Assembly (NCBI RefSeq): GCF_025506335.1
Contig: NZ_JANZYO010000005.1
Location: 402,453-466,452 of the forward strand
Length of the DNA: 64,000 nucleotides
Direction: 5' to 3'
From: Mumia quercus
GTDB lineage: Bacteria; Actinomycetota; Actinomycetes; Propionibacteriales; Nocardioidaceae
Both the position numbers and the translations under genes were made by a program. How positions within the stretch are numbered: position 1 is the stretch's first letter; each line of letters starts with the position of its first letter. This document shows positions 1 to 9,721 of the stretch, piece after piece. The notes under the pieces were generated by a model that saw only the letters and a program-made list of their open reading frames with translations, was not told the DNA's origin and ran no database searches.

Positions 1-1014
1 CTCGGGTTCCGCTCGATCGACGAGGCCGTGGGCCACGCCGAGATGCTCGACAGCCGCGAGGCGGTCGCGCACTGGAAGGCCAGCGGGCTCGACCTGACGC
101 CGATCCTGCACGTGCCCGAGCTTCCGGAAGGCACCTCGCTCCGCAACACCCGGGGGCAGGAGCACGGTCTGGAGCGTGCGCTCGACAACGAGCTGATCGC
201 GTTGTCGGCCGACGCGCTCGAACGCGGCGAGCCGGTGCGCGCGCAGCTGGAGATCCGCAACGTCAACCGCACGGTCGGCACGATGCTCGGCCACGAGGTG
301 ACCAAGCGCTACCGCGGCGCCGGGTTGCCCGACGACACGATCGACATCACGTTCACGGGCTCGGCAGGACAGTCGTTCGGTGCCTTCGTGCCGCGCGGCA
401 TCACCCTGCGTCTTGAGGGCGACGCCAACGACTACGTCGGCAAGGGCCTGTCGGGCGGACGGCTCGTGATCCGGCCGGCGCGCGATGCACGCTTCGTGGC
501 CGAGGACCAGATCATCGCCGGGAACGTCATCGCGTACGGCGCGACCAGCGGCGAGATCTTCGTCCGCGGGCGGGCCGGCGAGCGCTTCTGCGTCCGCAAC
601 TCCGGCGCGACCGCGGTCGTCGAGGGAGTCGGCGACCACGCGCTCGAGTACATGACCGGGGGACGCGTCGTGATCCTCGGCGCCACCGGCCGCAACGTCG
701 CGGCCGGGATGAGCGGGGGCGTCGCGTACGTGCTCGACCTTGACCACGACCTCGTCAACCGCGAGATGGTCGAGGTCCACGAGGTCGGCGACGCCGACGA
801 GCTCAAGGCGCTTGTCACCCGGCATGCCGAGGAGACCGGCTCGGAGGTCGCGCAGAAGCTCCTGGCCGACTGGCCGGCCGCGCTCTCCCGGTTCACCGAG
901 GTCATGCCGGTCGACTACCGCAGGGTGCTGCAGGCGCGTGCCGCAGCCCAGGAGGCCGGTCTCGGCGAGGACGAGACCACCGCAGCGATGATGGAGGCAG
1001 CGATCCGTGGCTGA
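1..1014 (+). CDS. gltB: Glutamate synthase large subunit, C-terminal part (gltB, truncated by window edge)
   Basis: The frame is open from base 1, reading [17 protein letters not shown], so this is the 3' part of a longer gene. It covers the end of the FMN/synthase region and the C-terminal beta-helical GXGXG domain, seen as repeated Gly-rich turns ([50 protein letters not shown]). In the family this subunit makes glutamate from glutamine-derived ammonia and 2-oxoglutarate, using electrons delivered by GltD. It overlaps gltD by 8 bp, so the two are translationally coupled, as expected for a heterodimeric NADPH-GOGAT. The start and the glutaminase domain lie outside the window. Confidence 0.96.
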   Translation, partial: LGFRSIDEAVGHAEMLDSREAVAHWKASGLDLTPILHVPELPEGTSLRNTRGQEHGLERALDNELIALSADALERGEPVRAQLEIRNVNRTVGTMLGHEVTKRYRGAGLPDDTIDITFTGSAGQSFGAFVPRGITLRLEGDANDYVGKGLSGGRLVIRPARDARFVAEDQIIAGNVIAYGATSGEIFVRGRAGERFCVRNSGATAVVEGVGDHALEYMTGGRVVILGATGRNVAAGMSGGVAYVLDLDHDLVNREMVEVHEVGDADELKALVTRHAEETGSEVAQKLLADWPAALSRFTEVMPVDYRRVLQARAAAQEAGLGEDETTAAMMEAAIRG

Positions 1015-2473
1015 TCCGAAGGGTTTCATGAAGACACCGCGCCAGGTTGCGCAGCGGCGGCCGGTCGAGGAGCGGATCCACGACTGGAACGAGGTGTATC
1101 CGGGCACGCCGGGGCGCGCGCTGCTGCCGATCATCACCGAGCAGGCCGGTCGGTGCATGGACTGCGGCATCCCGTTCTGTCACAACGGGTGCCCGCTCGG
1201 CAACCTCATCCCGGAGTGGAACGAGCTGGTCTGGCGTGACGACTGGGAGGCGGCGCTTTCCCGTCTGCACGCGACCAACAACTTCCCCGAGTTCACCGGT
1301 CGCCTCTGCCCGGCGCCGTGCGAGACGGCGTGCGTCGTCGGGATCAACCGCGAAGCGGTGACGATCAAGAACGTCGAGGTGTCGATCATCGACCGCGCCT
1401 GGGACGACGGCCGGGTCGCGCCCGAGCCGCCCGAGTGGCTGACCGGCAAGACCGTGGCCGTCGTCGGCTCGGGGCCGGCCGGTCTCGCCGTCGCGCAGCA
1501 GCTCACGCGTGCGGGGCACACCGTCGCCGTCTACGAGCGCGACGACGCGCCCGGGGGACTGCTCCGTTACGGCATCCCTGAGTTCAAGATGGAGAAGTCG
1601 GTCCTCGACCGCCGGATCGAGCAGATGGAGGCGGAGGGCACGATCTTCCGCACCGGTGTCGCCGTCGGCGTCGACCTGACCGGCGAGGAGCTGCGTAGCC
1701 GCTACGACGCGGTGGTCCTCGCGACCGGCGCGACCGTACGCCGCGACCTGCCGACGACCGGCCGCGACCTCGGCGGCATCCACCAGGCGATGGAGTACCT
1801 CCCTCAGGCCAACCGCGTCGCGCGAGGCGAGACGGTCGACGACCAGATCACCGCGGAGGGCAAGGACGTCGTCATCATCGGCGGCGGGGACACCGGCGCC
1901 GACTGCCTCGGTACGGCGATCCGCCAGCAGGCCCGTTCGATCACGCAGCTGGAGATCATGCCGCGTCCGAGCGAGGAGCGTCCAGATCACCAGCCGTGGC
2001 CGACGTACCCGATGATCTACCGCGTCGCCTCGGCCCACGAGGAGGGCGGCGAGCGGGTGTACGCGGTCTCGACGCAGGAGTTCCTCGGCGACGACGACGG
2101 CAACGTCCGTGCGCTGCGCGTGGTCGAGGTCGAGATGGTCGACGGCCGCTTCCAGGAGGTCGAGGGGAGCGCCCGCGAGATCCCGGCGCAGCTCGTGCTC
2201 CTGGCCATGGGCTTCACGGGTCCGGAGACCGACGGAGTCGTCGCGCAGCTGGGCGCGGGGCTCGACGACCGGGGCAACGTCGCCCGCGACTCCTCGTACA
2301 TGACCGACGTCGACGGCGTCTTCGTGGCCGGTGACGCCGGCCGTGGGCAGTCGCTGATCGTCTGGGCGATCGCGGAGGGACGTGCGTGCGCCGCGGGCGT
2401 CGACGCGTACCTCAACGGCTCGACCAACCTCCCTGCACCGATCCCGCCGACCGCACGCCCGCTGGTGGTCTAA
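1007..2473 (+). CDS. gltD: Glutamate synthase small subunit (NADPH, FAD, Fe-S)
   Basis: This 488-residue protein has the normal family length. An N-terminal cysteine cluster ([17 protein letters not shown], then CPAPCETAC) binds 4Fe-4S centres. An FAD Rossmann motif follows ([17 protein letters not shown], about residue 150), then an NAD(P)H-binding motif ([13 protein letters not shown], about 285) and the C-terminal [18 protein letters not shown] signature. It passes NADPH electrons to GltB. The GTG start at 1007 lies inside the end of gltB, giving a tight operon. Confidence 0.97.
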   Translation: MADPKGFMKTPRQVAQRRPVEERIHDWNEVYPGTPGRALLPIITEQAGRCMDCGIPFCHNGCPLGNLIPEWNELVWRDDWEAALSRLHATNNFPEFTGRLCPAPCETACVVGINREAVTIKNVEVSIIDRAWDDGRVAPEPPEWLTGKTVAVVGSGPAGLAVAQQLTRAGHTVAVYERDDAPGGLLRYGIPEFKMEKSVLDRRIEQMEAEGTIFRTGVAVGVDLTGEELRSRYDAVVLATGATVRRDLPTTGRDLGGIHQAMEYLPQANRVARGETVDDQITAEGKDVVIIGGGDTGADCLGTAIRQQARSITQLEIMPRPSEERPDHQPWPTYPMIYRVASAHEEGGERVYAVSTQEFLGDDDGNVRALRVVEVEMVDGRFQEVEGSAREIPAQLVLLAMGFTGPETDGVVAQLGAGLDDRGNVARDSSYMTDVDGVFVAGDAGRGQSLIVWAIAEGRACAAGVDAYLNGSTNLPAPIPPTARPLVV

Positions 2474-2505
2474 CACCTCCACCCCGCCCGCGGGGTGAAA
2501 GCAAG

Positions 2506-2534
2506 GTGCCCCTTTCCGCCCCGGAAAGGGGCAC
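2506..2534. terminator. Hairpin terminator after gltD
   Basis: A perfect 12-bp stem, gtgcccctttcc (2506-2517) with ggaaaggggcac (2523-2534), encloses a 5-nt loop. No T-tract follows. A smaller stem (accccg/cggggt, 2481-2496) lies just upstream. The position directly after gltD and before the pyk promoter fits an intrinsic actinobacterial-type terminator. Confidence 0.75.
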
Positions 2535-2646
2535 ATTGCTGTTCACCACGCGGACGCGGGGCGGGGAGCGTCCCACCGTTCGAGAAATTCTGCTTACGAA
2601 ACAACAAACTTCGCGGGTCGGGTCGCGCCCGGCAGGCGGGGCGCTC

Positions 2647-2658
2647 TAGGGTTGACGA
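2647..2658 (+). promoter_or_regulatory. -10 box of a probable leaderless pyk promoter
   Basis: TAGGGT at 2647-2652 is followed by 6 nt and then the GTG start of pyk. A transcript starting 6-7 nt after the box would begin at the start codon. There is no Shine-Dalgarno sequence in front of the GTG. Confidence 0.55.
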
Positions 2659-4116
2659 GTGCGTAGAGCAAAGATCGTCTGCACCATCGGTCCTGCCGTC
2701 TGGTCTGAGGACAAGATCCTCGAGCTGGCCCGTGCCGGCATGAACGTCGCCCGCCTCAACCTCAGTCACGGCGACCACGCCACCCACGACCGCTCGTTCG
2801 AGTGGACCCGCCACGCGGCGAAGCTCCTCGACGAGCCCATCGCGGTGCTGGCCGACCTCCAGGGCCCCAAGATCCGTCTCGGCCGCTTCGCGTCGGGGCC
2901 TGTGTCGCTCGCCGTCGGGGACACCTTCACGATCACGACGGACGACGTACCCGGTGACGGCGAGCGCTGCTCGACGACGTACGAAGGACTCGCCGGCGAC
3001 GTCAACGTCGGCGACACCCTCCTCATCGACGACGGGAAGGTCCGGCTTCGTGCGACCGACGTCACCGACACCGACGTCGTCACGGTGTGCGAGGTCCCAG
3101 GCGTCCTGAGCAACAACAAGGGGATCAACCTCCCCGGCGTCAGCGTCAGCGTGCCCGCGCTGTCGGAGAAGGACCGCGACGACCTGCGGTGGGCCCTGCG
3201 CACCGGCGTCGACTTCATCGCCCTGTCTTTCGTGCGGCGCGGTGCGGACGTCGAGGACGTGCACGCGATCATGGACGAGGAGGGCGTGCGGCGGCCGGTG
3301 ATCGCGAAGATCGAGAAGCCCCAGGCTGTCGAGAACCTCGACGACATCATGAATGCCTTCGACGGCGTGATGGTGGCGCGCGGTGACCTCGGCGTCGAGC
3401 TGCCGCTCGAGGACGTGCCGATCGTCCAGAAGCTGATCGTCGAGAAGGCCCGGCGCAACGCGAAGCCCGTGATCGTCGCGACGCAGATGCTCGAGTCGAT
3501 GATCTCGGCGCCGCGGCCCACCCGCGCCGAAGCCTCCGACGTCGCCAACGCCGTCCTCGACGGCGCGGACGCGGTCATGCTCTCCGGCGAGACGAGCGTG
3601 GGGGAGTTCCCGATGGAGGCCGTCTCCACCATGGCCCGCATCGTCGAGAGCACCGAGGAGCACGGGCTGCCGCGGATGGCGGCCTACCACTGGGACCCGA
3701 AGACACGCAGTGGCGTCATCGGTCGCGCCGCCTCGCAGATCGCCCAGAGCGTGGGGGCGAAGTACCTCTGCGCGTTCACCACGTCGGGGGACAGCGCGCG
3801 CCGGATGACGCGCTACCGCTCGACCGTTCCCGTGCTGGCCTTCACACCGGACCCGATCGTGCGCAACCAGCTGGCGCTGTCGTGGGGAGTCCAGTCCTTC
3901 CTCGTCCCCGAGGTCGAGCACACGGACATGATGGTGCTCCAGGTCGACCGCGCGCTGCTCGAGATCGGGCAGTGCTCCGAGGGCGACGAGGTGGTGATCG
4001 TCGCCGGCAGCCCGCCAGGGATCCCCGGCTCCACCAACGCGTTGCGCGTCCACCGCATGGGCGACGCGATCAAGGGCATCTCTCCCGCGTACACGCGGCC
4101 CCTCGTCCGCGACTGA
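2659..4116 (+). CDS. pyk: Pyruvate kinase
   Basis: This 485-residue protein is the usual length. It opens with RRAKIVCTIGPA and NVARLNLSHG, the phosphoenolpyruvate-side motifs. The signature IAKIEKPQAVENLDDI (about residues 215-230) contains the catalytic lysine, followed by the metal-binding VMVARGDLGVELP. The remainder is the C-terminal allosteric domain. It transfers phosphate from PEP to ADP in the last step of glycolysis. GTG at 2659 is chosen because the conserved N-terminus begins there and a -10 box lies 6 nt upstream. The 3' end is convergent with, and overlapped by, the extended livF frame. Confidence 0.97.
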   Translation: MRRAKIVCTIGPAVWSEDKILELARAGMNVARLNLSHGDHATHDRSFEWTRHAAKLLDEPIAVLADLQGPKIRLGRFASGPVSLAVGDTFTITTDDVPGDGERCSTTYEGLAGDVNVGDTLLIDDGKVRLRATDVTDTDVVTVCEVPGVLSNNKGINLPGVSVSVPALSEKDRDDLRWALRTGVDFIALSFVRRGADVEDVHAIMDEEGVRRPVIAKIEKPQAVENLDDIMNAFDGVMVARGDLGVELPLEDVPIVQKLIVEKARRNAKPVIVATQMLESMISAPRPTRAEASDVANAVLDGADAVMLSGETSVGEFPMEAVSTMARIVESTEEHGLPRMAAYHWDPKTRSGVIGRAASQIAQSVGAKYLCAFTTSGDSARRMTRYRSTVPVLAFTPDPIVRNQLALSWGVQSFLVPEVEHTDMMVLQVDRALLEIGQCSEGDEVVIVAGSPPGIPGSTNALRVHRMGDAIKGISPAYTRPLVRD

Positions 4117-5029
4117 CGCCACCTCCGCTGCCGCGCCGCGTGGAGTTTGCCACGCTGGCGTGGCAAACCGCGGTTGGCGGGGCAAGCATGCCGCGCCAAC
4201 CGGGCTTTCCCGCGTTGGCGTGGCAAACCGTGGGGGAAGGGCGGCCTCCTGTATGGACGAGAGCCGGGCCCCCCCCCCGGGGGGGGGGGGGCGGCGCGCC
4301 TCGGTCGACCGGGGCGGAGGCGTAGCCCGGGGAGGCCTCCGTGACCGCGGGATCGGCCAGCAGCTCGGCCCCGGTCCCGGAGCGCGTGATGCGTCCGGTC
4401 TCGAGGACGTACGCCCGGTCGGCGCGGCTGAGCGCCTGGTTGGCGTTCTGCTCGACGAGCAGGACGGTGATGCCCTGATCGTTCACCTGCGAGATGATCG
4501 AGAAGATCTGGCGGATGAACTGCGGTGCCAGCCCCATCGACGGCTCGTCGAGCAGGAGCACCTTCGGCTCGCCCATCAGCGCGCGTCCGATGGCCAGCAT
4601 CTGCTGCTCACCGCCCGACAGCGTGCCGCCCGCCTGCGACTCGCGCTCCTTGAGGCGAGGGAACAGGTCGAACACCCGGTCGAAGCTCTCGTCGACCGAG
4701 CCGCGGCTCTTGAGCGCGTACGTCCCCATCTCGAGGTTCTCGCGGACGGTCATGGCGGGGAAGATGCCCCGGCCCTCCGGTGTCAGCGAGATGCCGCGGA
4801 CGACGCGCTTGTGCCCGGCGAGCTTGGAGATGTCCTCGCCCTCGAACTTCACGCTGCCCGACGACAGGTTGAGCAGGCCCGCCAGCGCGCGCATCGTCGT
4901 GGTCTTGCCGGCGCCGTTGGCCCCGATGAGGGTGACGATCTCGCCCTCGTCGACGGTCAACGAGATGCCGTGCAGGGCCTGGATGCGGCCGTAGTGGACA
5001 GAGACGTCGTTGATCTCGAGCAACGCCAC
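4070..5029 (-). CDS. livF: Branched-chain amino-acid ABC transporter ATPase LivF, with anomalous C-terminal extension
   Basis: Residues 1 to about 235 are a standard LivF ATPase: Walker A GANGAGKTT (about 37), the signature LSGGEQQMLAIGRALM, Walker B KVLLLDEPSMGLAP and the H-loop region TVLLVEQNANQAL. Family members normally end soon after the motif corresponding to DPAVTEA. Here the frame continues for about 80 low-complexity residues through the homopolymer and palindromes and stops only inside pyk antisense sequence. The GTG start at 5029 lies 1 nt after the livG stop. It powers import of Leu/Ile/Val-type substrates together with LivG. The core is certain; the true C-terminus is not. Confidence 0.9.
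   Translation of the reverse strand: MALLEINDVSVHYGRIQALHGISLTVDEGEIVTLIGANGAGKTTTMRALAGLLNLSSGSVKFEGEDISKLAGHKRVVRGISLTPEGRGIFPAMTVRENLEMGTYALKSRGSVDESFDRVFDLFPRLKERESQAGGTLSGGEQQMLAIGRALMGEPKVLLLDEPSMGLAPQFIRQIFSIISQVNDQGITVLLVEQNANQALSRADRAYVLETGRITRSGTGAELLADPAVTEASPGYASAPVDRGAPPPPPRGGGPALVHTGGRPSPTVCHANAGKPGWRGMLAPPTAVCHASVANSTRRGSGGGVSRGRGAACTRERCP
4145..4202. repeat. Two adjacent palindromic (REP-like) hairpins between pyk and livF
   Basis: The first hairpin is gtttgccacgc (4145-4155), a 2-nt centre and gcgtggcaaac (4158-4168), a perfect 11-bp inverted repeat. The second is cggttggcg (4171-4179) paired with cgccaaccg (4194-4202), continued after one mismatch by ggca/tgcc. The block ggcgtggcaaaccg recurs just downstream at about 4217-4230. 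The pattern resembles an intergenic repetitive palindrome cluster. It may also terminate the converging pyk and liv transcripts. Confidence 0.6.
4269..4291. repeat. C10-G13 homopolymer palindrome
   Basis: Ten C (4269-4278) run straight into thirteen G (4279-4291), flanked by GC-rich bases. It can fold as a pure GC hairpin or G-quadruplex and is a probable slippage or assembly-error site. It lies within the C-terminal extension of the livF frame. Confidence 0.8.
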
Positions 5030-5030
5030 G

Positions 5031-5906
5031 TCAGTCTTCCTCTCCGAGGTAGGCGGCGATGACCGTGGGGTCGTTGCGGATGTCCTTGGGGAGCCCGTCG
5101 GCGATCTTCTTGCCGAACTCCAGGACGACGATCCGGTCGGTCACGCCCATCACGAGCCGCATGTCGTGCTCGATGAGCAGGACCGTGTAGCCGTCCGCGC
5201 GGATGGTCCGGATGAGCTGCATGAGCTCTTCCTTCTCCGCGGGGTTGAAGCCGGCGGCGGGCTCGTCGAGGCACAGCAGCTTGGGGTCGGTCGCGAGGGC
5301 ACGGGCGATCTCGAGACGGCGCTGGTAGCCGTACGGGAGCGCGCTGGCCTGGACCGCCGCCTTGTCGGCGATCCCGACGAACTCCAGCAGCGCCATACCA
5401 CGGTCGATCGCGCTCTTCTCCTCGCGGTAGAGCCGCGGGGTACGGAAGAGCGACCCCCACACGCCGACCTTGTGGCGGGCGTCGAGGCCGACGACGACGT
5501 TCTCCAGCGCGGTCATCTCGCCGAAGAGCCGGACGTTCTGGAACGTACGGGCGATGCCGCGGCGGGTGATCTTGTGCTGCTTGCTGCGGCCGATCGGCTC
5601 TCCCTCGAGGAGGACCTGGCCCGAGCTCGGACGGTAGACGCCCGTCATCGCGTTGAAGCAGGTCGTCTTGCCTGCACCGTTCGGGCCGATGAGCCCGAGG
5701 ATCTCGCCGCGCTTGATGTCGAACGTGACGCTGTCGAGCGCCGTGAGGCCGCCGAAGCGGACCGTGAGGTCCTGGATCTCGACGAGCTTGTCACCGACGT
5801 CGACGGCGATCTCGCGCTCCGCGGCGGCGAGCTGCGCCACCTCGGAGTCGAGCGGCGGCGGCGCGTCCGGCTTGGGCGTCGACGGGGAACTGGCCTGGTC
5901 GGTCAC
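5031..5906 (-). CDS. livG: Branched-chain amino-acid ABC transporter ATPase LivG
   Basis: This 291-residue ATPase has Walker [10 protein letters not shown], the LivG-type insertion ([20 protein letters not shown]), the short signature region [17 protein letters not shown] and Walker [15 protein letters not shown]. About 45 extra residues precede the ABC domain. The GTG start at 5906 overlaps the livM stop (GTGA) and is preceded by aaggagg at good spacing. A longer upstream open frame exists but is antisense shadow of livM. Confidence 0.95.
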   Translation of the reverse strand: MTDQASSPSTPKPDAPPPLDSEVAQLAAAEREIAVDVGDKLVEIQDLTVRFGGLTALDSVTFDIKRGEILGLIGPNGAGKTTCFNAMTGVYRPSSGQVLLEGEPIGRSKQHKITRRGIARTFQNVRLFGEMTALENVVVGLDARHKVGVWGSLFRTPRLYREEKSAIDRGMALLEFVGIADKAAVQASALPYGYQRRLEIARALATDPKLLCLDEPAAGFNPAEKEELMQLIRTIRADGYTVLLIEHDMRLVMGVTDRIVVLEFGKKIADGLPKDIRNDPTVIAAYLGEED

Positions 5907-7078
5907 TGGCCGGCCTCCTTCGCAGCGGGGGCGGACGTCGGCGCGTCGGCGAGGTTGGCGATCCGTTTGTGCGCACGTCGTTCGAACGTGAGCAGGTGCG
6001 GTCGCTTGCCGAAGAGCCCTTGCGGCCGGAAGATCATCAGGACCACGAGCACGGCACCGAAGATGAGGTACTTGTACTCGGCGATCGCGGTGAACCGCAG
6101 CGGGATGTACGCGACGAGCGCGCCGCCGATGATCGCACCGAACTTGTTGCCCTGACCGCCGAGGACGACAGCCACGAGGAACATGATCGACATCTGCACG
6201 TCGAACCGTTGGTTGTTGACGAATCCGATCTGACCCGCCGCGATCGCACCAGCACCCCCGCCGAGCGCGGCACCGATGCCGAACGCCCACAGCTTGTAGC
6301 GGAACGTCGGGACGCCCATGATCTCTGCGGCGTCCTCGTCCTCGCGCAGGGCGATCCAGTTGCGGCCGACCCGGCTGCGCTCGAGGTTCCCCAGAGCGAT
6401 CATCACGACGATGATCACGGTGAGCGTCAGCCAGTACCACGGGGCGCCCTCGCTGTTGGCGAAGACCGGGTTGCCGTCTGCGTTCTCGCCCGGCGGCCGG
6501 CCGACCTGCTGGAAGCCGACCTGACCCTTCAGCGCGGGGATGATCGTCGCCAGGAGGCGGATGATCTCGCCGAAGCCGAGCGTCACGATCGCGAGGTAGT
6601 CCCCTCGTAGCCGCAGCGTCGGGATGCCGAGGAGCACGCCGAAGACCACCGTGACCATCGCCGCGAGCGGCAGCGTGAGCAGGTACGGGATGTGGACCAT
6701 CGTCGAGTCCGGCGACGTCCACAGCGCGGCCACGTACGCGCCGACCGCGAAGAAGCCGACGTAGCCGAGGTCGAGCAGGCCGGCCTGTCCGACGACGACG
6801 TTGAGGCCGATCGCCACCAGGGCGTAGCGGGCCATCTCGGCGGTCGCCAGAGGCCAGTTGTTGCCGGGCTCGGTGGTGATCAGCGGGATGTTGACCAGCG
6901 GCAGCGCGAACGCGGCCGCGACGGCGATCAGCAGGAAGCCCCACTGAGCGACGCGGGGGAGGTGGTTCCACCATTCGGAGAGACCACGCAGCCGAGACGG
7001 CTTGGTGGTCTCGTCCACCAGCTCGTCGGCGCGGGCCTGGGACTCCGAGGCCCCACCCATCGGGGTTCCGGTGCTCAT
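5903..7078 (-). CDS. livM: Branched-chain amino-acid ABC transporter permease LivM
   Basis: This 391-residue polytopic membrane protein has a hydrophilic N-terminal stretch of about 50 residues and then around ten hydrophobic segments. It contains the family motif [25 protein letters not shown] and the cytoplasmic EAA-like loop [17 protein letters not shown] that contacts the ATPases. The ATG at 7078 overlaps the livH stop (ATGA), so translation is coupled. With LivH it forms the membrane channel. Confidence 0.95.
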   Translation of the reverse strand: MSTGTPMGGASESQARADELVDETTKPSRLRGLSEWWNHLPRVAQWGFLLIAVAAAFALPLVNIPLITTEPGNNWPLATAEMARYALVAIGLNVVVGQAGLLDLGYVGFFAVGAYVAALWTSPDSTMVHIPYLLTLPLAAMVTVVFGVLLGIPTLRLRGDYLAIVTLGFGEIIRLLATIIPALKGQVGFQQVGRPPGENADGNPVFANSEGAPWYWLTLTVIIVVMIALGNLERSRVGRNWIALREDEDAAEIMGVPTFRYKLWAFGIGAALGGGAGAIAAGQIGFVNNQRFDVQMSIMFLVAVVLGGQGNKFGAIIGGALVAYIPLRFTAIAEYKYLIFGAVLVVLMIFRPQGLFGKRPHLLTFERRAHKRIANLADAPTSAPAAKEAGQ

Positions 7079-8049
7079 GCCCTCACCTTTCCGAGATTGC
7101 TGCCGAGGATGCCCTCCGGCCGGACCATCAAGACGATGATCAGGACGACGAAGCAGACGACGTCGGTCCACTGGGCGCTGCCGAGGAGGATCTGGCCGTA
7201 GTTGCCGATCAGACCGAGCAGCAGGCCGCCGAGCAGCGCTCCGCGGACGTTGCCGATGCCGCCGAGGACGGCCGCGGTGAATGCCTTGATGCCGAGGAGG
7301 AAGCCACCGAGGTAGAGCACGCCGGACGGCACCTTCATGACGTAGAAGAGCGCGGCGACACCGGCGAGAAGGCCACCGATGACGAAGGTGCTGATGATGA
7401 TCCGCTCGCGGTTCACGCCCATGAGCGTGGCCGTGTCGGGGTCCTGGGCGACGGCGCGGATCCCGCGGCCGAGCTTGGTGCGGCGGATGAACTGGTCGAC
7501 GACGATCATCATGAGGATCGCCGCGGTGACGATGAGGATCGAGTCGAAGTAGATGAGCGTCCCGCCGATGTCGAAGATCGCCTTGTTCTCGAACATGATC
7601 ACCGAGGGCTCAGGGTTCGGCCCGCGCCAGACGAAGATCAGGTACTGGATGACGAACGACATACCGATGGCGGAGATCAGGAAGACCAGCCGCGGCGCGC
7701 CCTTGGCGCGCAAGGGTTTGTAGGCCACGCGTTCGACGATGAAGGCCGTCACGGCTGAGGCGAGCATGCCGAAGATGACCGCGAGCAACAGGTTCGCTGC
7801 GATCGCGTACCACTCGAGGTTGGGGACTGAGGGCCCGAAGCCGAGCGACGTCAGGGTGAAGACGATCGCGTACGCACCGACGATGAAGACCTCGGAGTGA
7901 GCGAAGTTGATGAGGTTGAGGACGCCGTACACGAGGGTGTAGCCGAGAGCGACGAGCGCGTAGATGCCGCCGAACGTGAGTCCGTCGACGGTCGCGCTCC
8001 AGAAGTTCGCCCCGAGGGCTTCCCAGTCGAAGGTGATCCACTGGTTCAC
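7075..8049 (-). CDS. livH: Branched-chain amino-acid ABC transporter permease LivH
   Basis: This 324-residue membrane permease carries the LivH signature GGIYALVALGYTLVYGVLNLINFAHSEVF near the N-terminus and the coupling loop GRGIRAVAQDPDTATLMGVN in the middle. It is the second gene of the liv operon, 82 nt after livK. The gap holds a large hairpin, which may lower expression of the membrane and ATPase genes relative to the binding protein. Confidence 0.95.
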   Translation of the reverse strand: MNQWITFDWEALGANFWSATVDGLTFGGIYALVALGYTLVYGVLNLINFAHSEVFIVGAYAIVFTLTSLGFGPSVPNLEWYAIAANLLLAVIFGMLASAVTAFIVERVAYKPLRAKGAPRLVFLISAIGMSFVIQYLIFVWRGPNPEPSVIMFENKAIFDIGGTLIYFDSILIVTAAILMMIVVDQFIRRTKLGRGIRAVAQDPDTATLMGVNRERIIISTFVIGGLLAGVAALFYVMKVPSGVLYLGGFLLGIKAFTAAVLGGIGNVRGALLGGLLLGLIGNYGQILLGSAQWTDVVCFVVLIIVLMVRPEGILGSNLGKVRA

Positions 8050-8082
8050 GAGGGTTCCTTTTGGGAGGGGGGAGCGAGCAGG

Positions 8083-8116
8083 CGGGGGGCCCGTCTGGTT
8101 CCAGACGGACCCCCCG
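8083..8116 (-). terminator. Intra-operon hairpin between livK and livH (attenuator)
   Basis: The outer stem is cgggggg (8083-8089) with ccccccg (8110-8116). The inner stem is cgtctgg (8092-8098) with ccagacg (8101-8107), with a small internal loop. A partial terminator after a periplasmic-binding-protein gene typically gives more binding protein than permease; that role is inferred. Confidence 0.6.
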
Positions 8117-8131
8117 TTGAGGTGCGGCTCG

Positions 8132-9349
8132 TTACTCGATCACGCCGACCGAGACGATCTTGCCGTCCTGCACCTTGTAGCCGTAGACGGGAAGCTCGGA
8201 GAGCTCACCGGTCTCGTCCCACTTCAGCGCCTTGCCGAGACCCTGGGCGTCGTAGTTCTTGACCCAGTCCTTGAGCTTGGCGCGGTCCTGGTTGCCCGCG
8301 TCGATGCCGGCGAGCAGCACGGTCGCGGCGTCGTAGCCCTCGACCGAGTACGTGCCGGGAGCGGCGCCGTTGGAGACCTTCTTGTACGCGTCGGCGAAGC
8401 TGGTGATCAGCTCACCGGGGACGCACGGGCAGGTGAAGTAGGCGTTGCTCGAGGCGTCGCCGGCCTGCTGGATGAACTGGTCGTCCTTGACGCCGTCCGG
8501 CCCGATGAAGATGCCGTCGTAGCCCTTGGCCACCAGCTGCTGGTTGAACGGAGCACCCTCGGCGTAGTAGCCCGAGTAGAACACCGCGTCCGGCTTCTCG
8601 GCGAGGATCTTGGAGATCGTCGCGGAGAAGTCCTTCTGACCCGTCGTGACCTTGTCGGTCCCGGCGAGACGGTCACCGAGCGCCTCGGTGGTCGACGTCG
8701 CGAGGCCGATGCCGTAGTCGGAGTCGTCCTGGACGACGTAGACGGTGTCGGCGTCGAGCTTCTCGGCGAGGACCGGGACGGCCGGGCCCTGGACGTTGTC
8801 GTTGCCCAGACCGCGGAAGAACGTCGTCCAGCCGTTGGTCGTCAGCAGCGGGTTGGTCGCCGACGGCGTGATGTGGACGAGGCCGGCCTGCTCGAAGATG
8901 TTGCCGGTGGCCTTCGACTCACCCGAGAACGGGAGGCCGACGACGCCGATGATGTTCTCGTCGTTGGTGGCCTGCGTGACCGGGCCGGTGGCCTTGTTGG
9001 GATCACCCTCGGTGTCGAACTTGCGCAGCTTGACCTGGCAGTCCTTGTTGGCCTCGTTGTGCTCGTTCACGGCGAGCTGGATGCCGTTGAGGATGTTGAT
9101 GCCCAGCTGCGCGTTGGGGCCGGTCTCGGCGCCGATGTAGGCGAGCGTGGTGGTCGCGGGGCACGTGGCCTTGCCGTCGCCCGCGGGGGTCACGGCGTCG
9201 CTCGGTGCCTCGATCGAGGTCTGCACCTCCAGCTCGGGCGCAGCGTTGCTGTTGTCGTCGTCGCTGCCGCCGTCGTCGTTGTTGGCACACCCGGCGAGCG
9301 CCAGGGTCAGCGCCGCGACTGCCGCGAGCGCCTTCGTGGAACGAGACAC
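8132..9349 (-). CDS. livK: Branched-chain amino-acid ABC transporter substrate-binding lipoprotein
   Basis: This 405-residue protein starts with a lipoprotein signal peptide, MSRSTKALAAVAALTLALAGC, with the lipobox cysteine at residue 21. An Asp/Asn/Ser-rich linker follows, then a type-I periplasmic binding fold (LAYIGAETGPNAQLGINILNGIQLAVNEHN, then VGLPFSGESKATGNIF). It is anchored outside the membrane and delivers substrate to LivHM. The GTG start is preceded by a ggagga ribosome-binding site. It is the first gene of the liv operon, and the 250 nt upstream must hold the operon promoter. Confidence 0.94.
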   Translation of the reverse strand: MSRSTKALAAVAALTLALAGCANNDDGGSDDDNSNAAPELEVQTSIEAPSDAVTPAGDGKATCPATTTLAYIGAETGPNAQLGINILNGIQLAVNEHNEANKDCQVKLRKFDTEGDPNKATGPVTQATNDENIIGVVGLPFSGESKATGNIFEQAGLVHITPSATNPLLTTNGWTTFFRGLGNDNVQGPAVPVLAEKLDADTVYVVQDDSDYGIGLATSTTEALGDRLAGTDKVTTGQKDFSATISKILAEKPDAVFYSGYYAEGAPFNQQLVAKGYDGIFIGPDGVKDDQFIQQAGDASSNAYFTCPCVPGELITSFADAYKKVSNGAAPGTYSVEGYDAATVLLAGIDAGNQDRAKLKDWVKNYDAQGLGKALKWDETGELSELPVYGYKVQDGKIVSVGVIE

Positions 9350-9600
9350 GATGGTGTCCTCCGATTCGTTGGTGCCCGGCCCGTGGATCGTCTCGGGGCG
9401 GACGTGCGTCCCAATGCATTAACTGCATCGTTGTAGCACAGCGGACGGGCATTCGAACCCCGAAGATTCCAAGCCGTTATCAAACCGGCGTGAAGCCGAC
9501 AGAATCCGGTTGTGCCCGGCAACCGTGCGTTCGGGGACTGACCGTAGCGGCCCCACGTTGCGGGAAGATTTCGCCACGCAACGGGTGTGCGCCTCTGAAG
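9350..9600. other. Non-coding upstream region of livK
   Basis: This 251-nt stretch lies between the livK start and the tRNA 3' end and has no credible gene. It is less GC-rich than its surroundings and holds a short inverted repeat around atgcattaactgcat (about 9415-9427). It must contain the liv operon promoter, but I cannot point to a convincing -35/-10 pair. Confidence 0.5.
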
Positions 9601-9683
9601 TGCCGGGTGCGGGACTCGAACCCGCACATCCTTTCGGACAGTGGTTTTTGAGACCACCGCGTCTACCATTCCGCCAACCCGGC
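9601..9683 (-). tRNA. tRNA-Leu (anticodon CAA)
   Basis: On the minus strand an 83-nt cloverleaf can be drawn. The acceptor is gccgggt/acccggc, the D-arm follows, and the anticodon stem gtggt/accac encloses the loop ctcaaaa with anticodon CAA. There is a long variable arm (class II) and a T-arm with ggttcgagtcc. The discriminator is A, and CCA is not encoded. It reads TTG codons, which are rare in this GC-rich DNA. Confidence 0.96.
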
Positions 9684-9709
9684 CGGCGCGAGGCGTCGAA
9701 CGCGCGGGA

Positions 9710-9721
9710 TAACCTTCTCAT
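9710..9721 (+). promoter_or_regulatory. -10 box of a probable leaderless pdtaR promoter
   Basis: TAACCT at 9710-9715 lies 6 nt before the GTG start at 9722. There is no ribosome-binding site. The box sits between the divergently placed tRNA-Leu and the regulator gene. Confidence 0.55.

Noticed and set aside
2470-4185. 571-codon minus-strand frame over pyk
   Set aside because: Shadow of pyk; no recognisable protein, although it shares the palindrome region.
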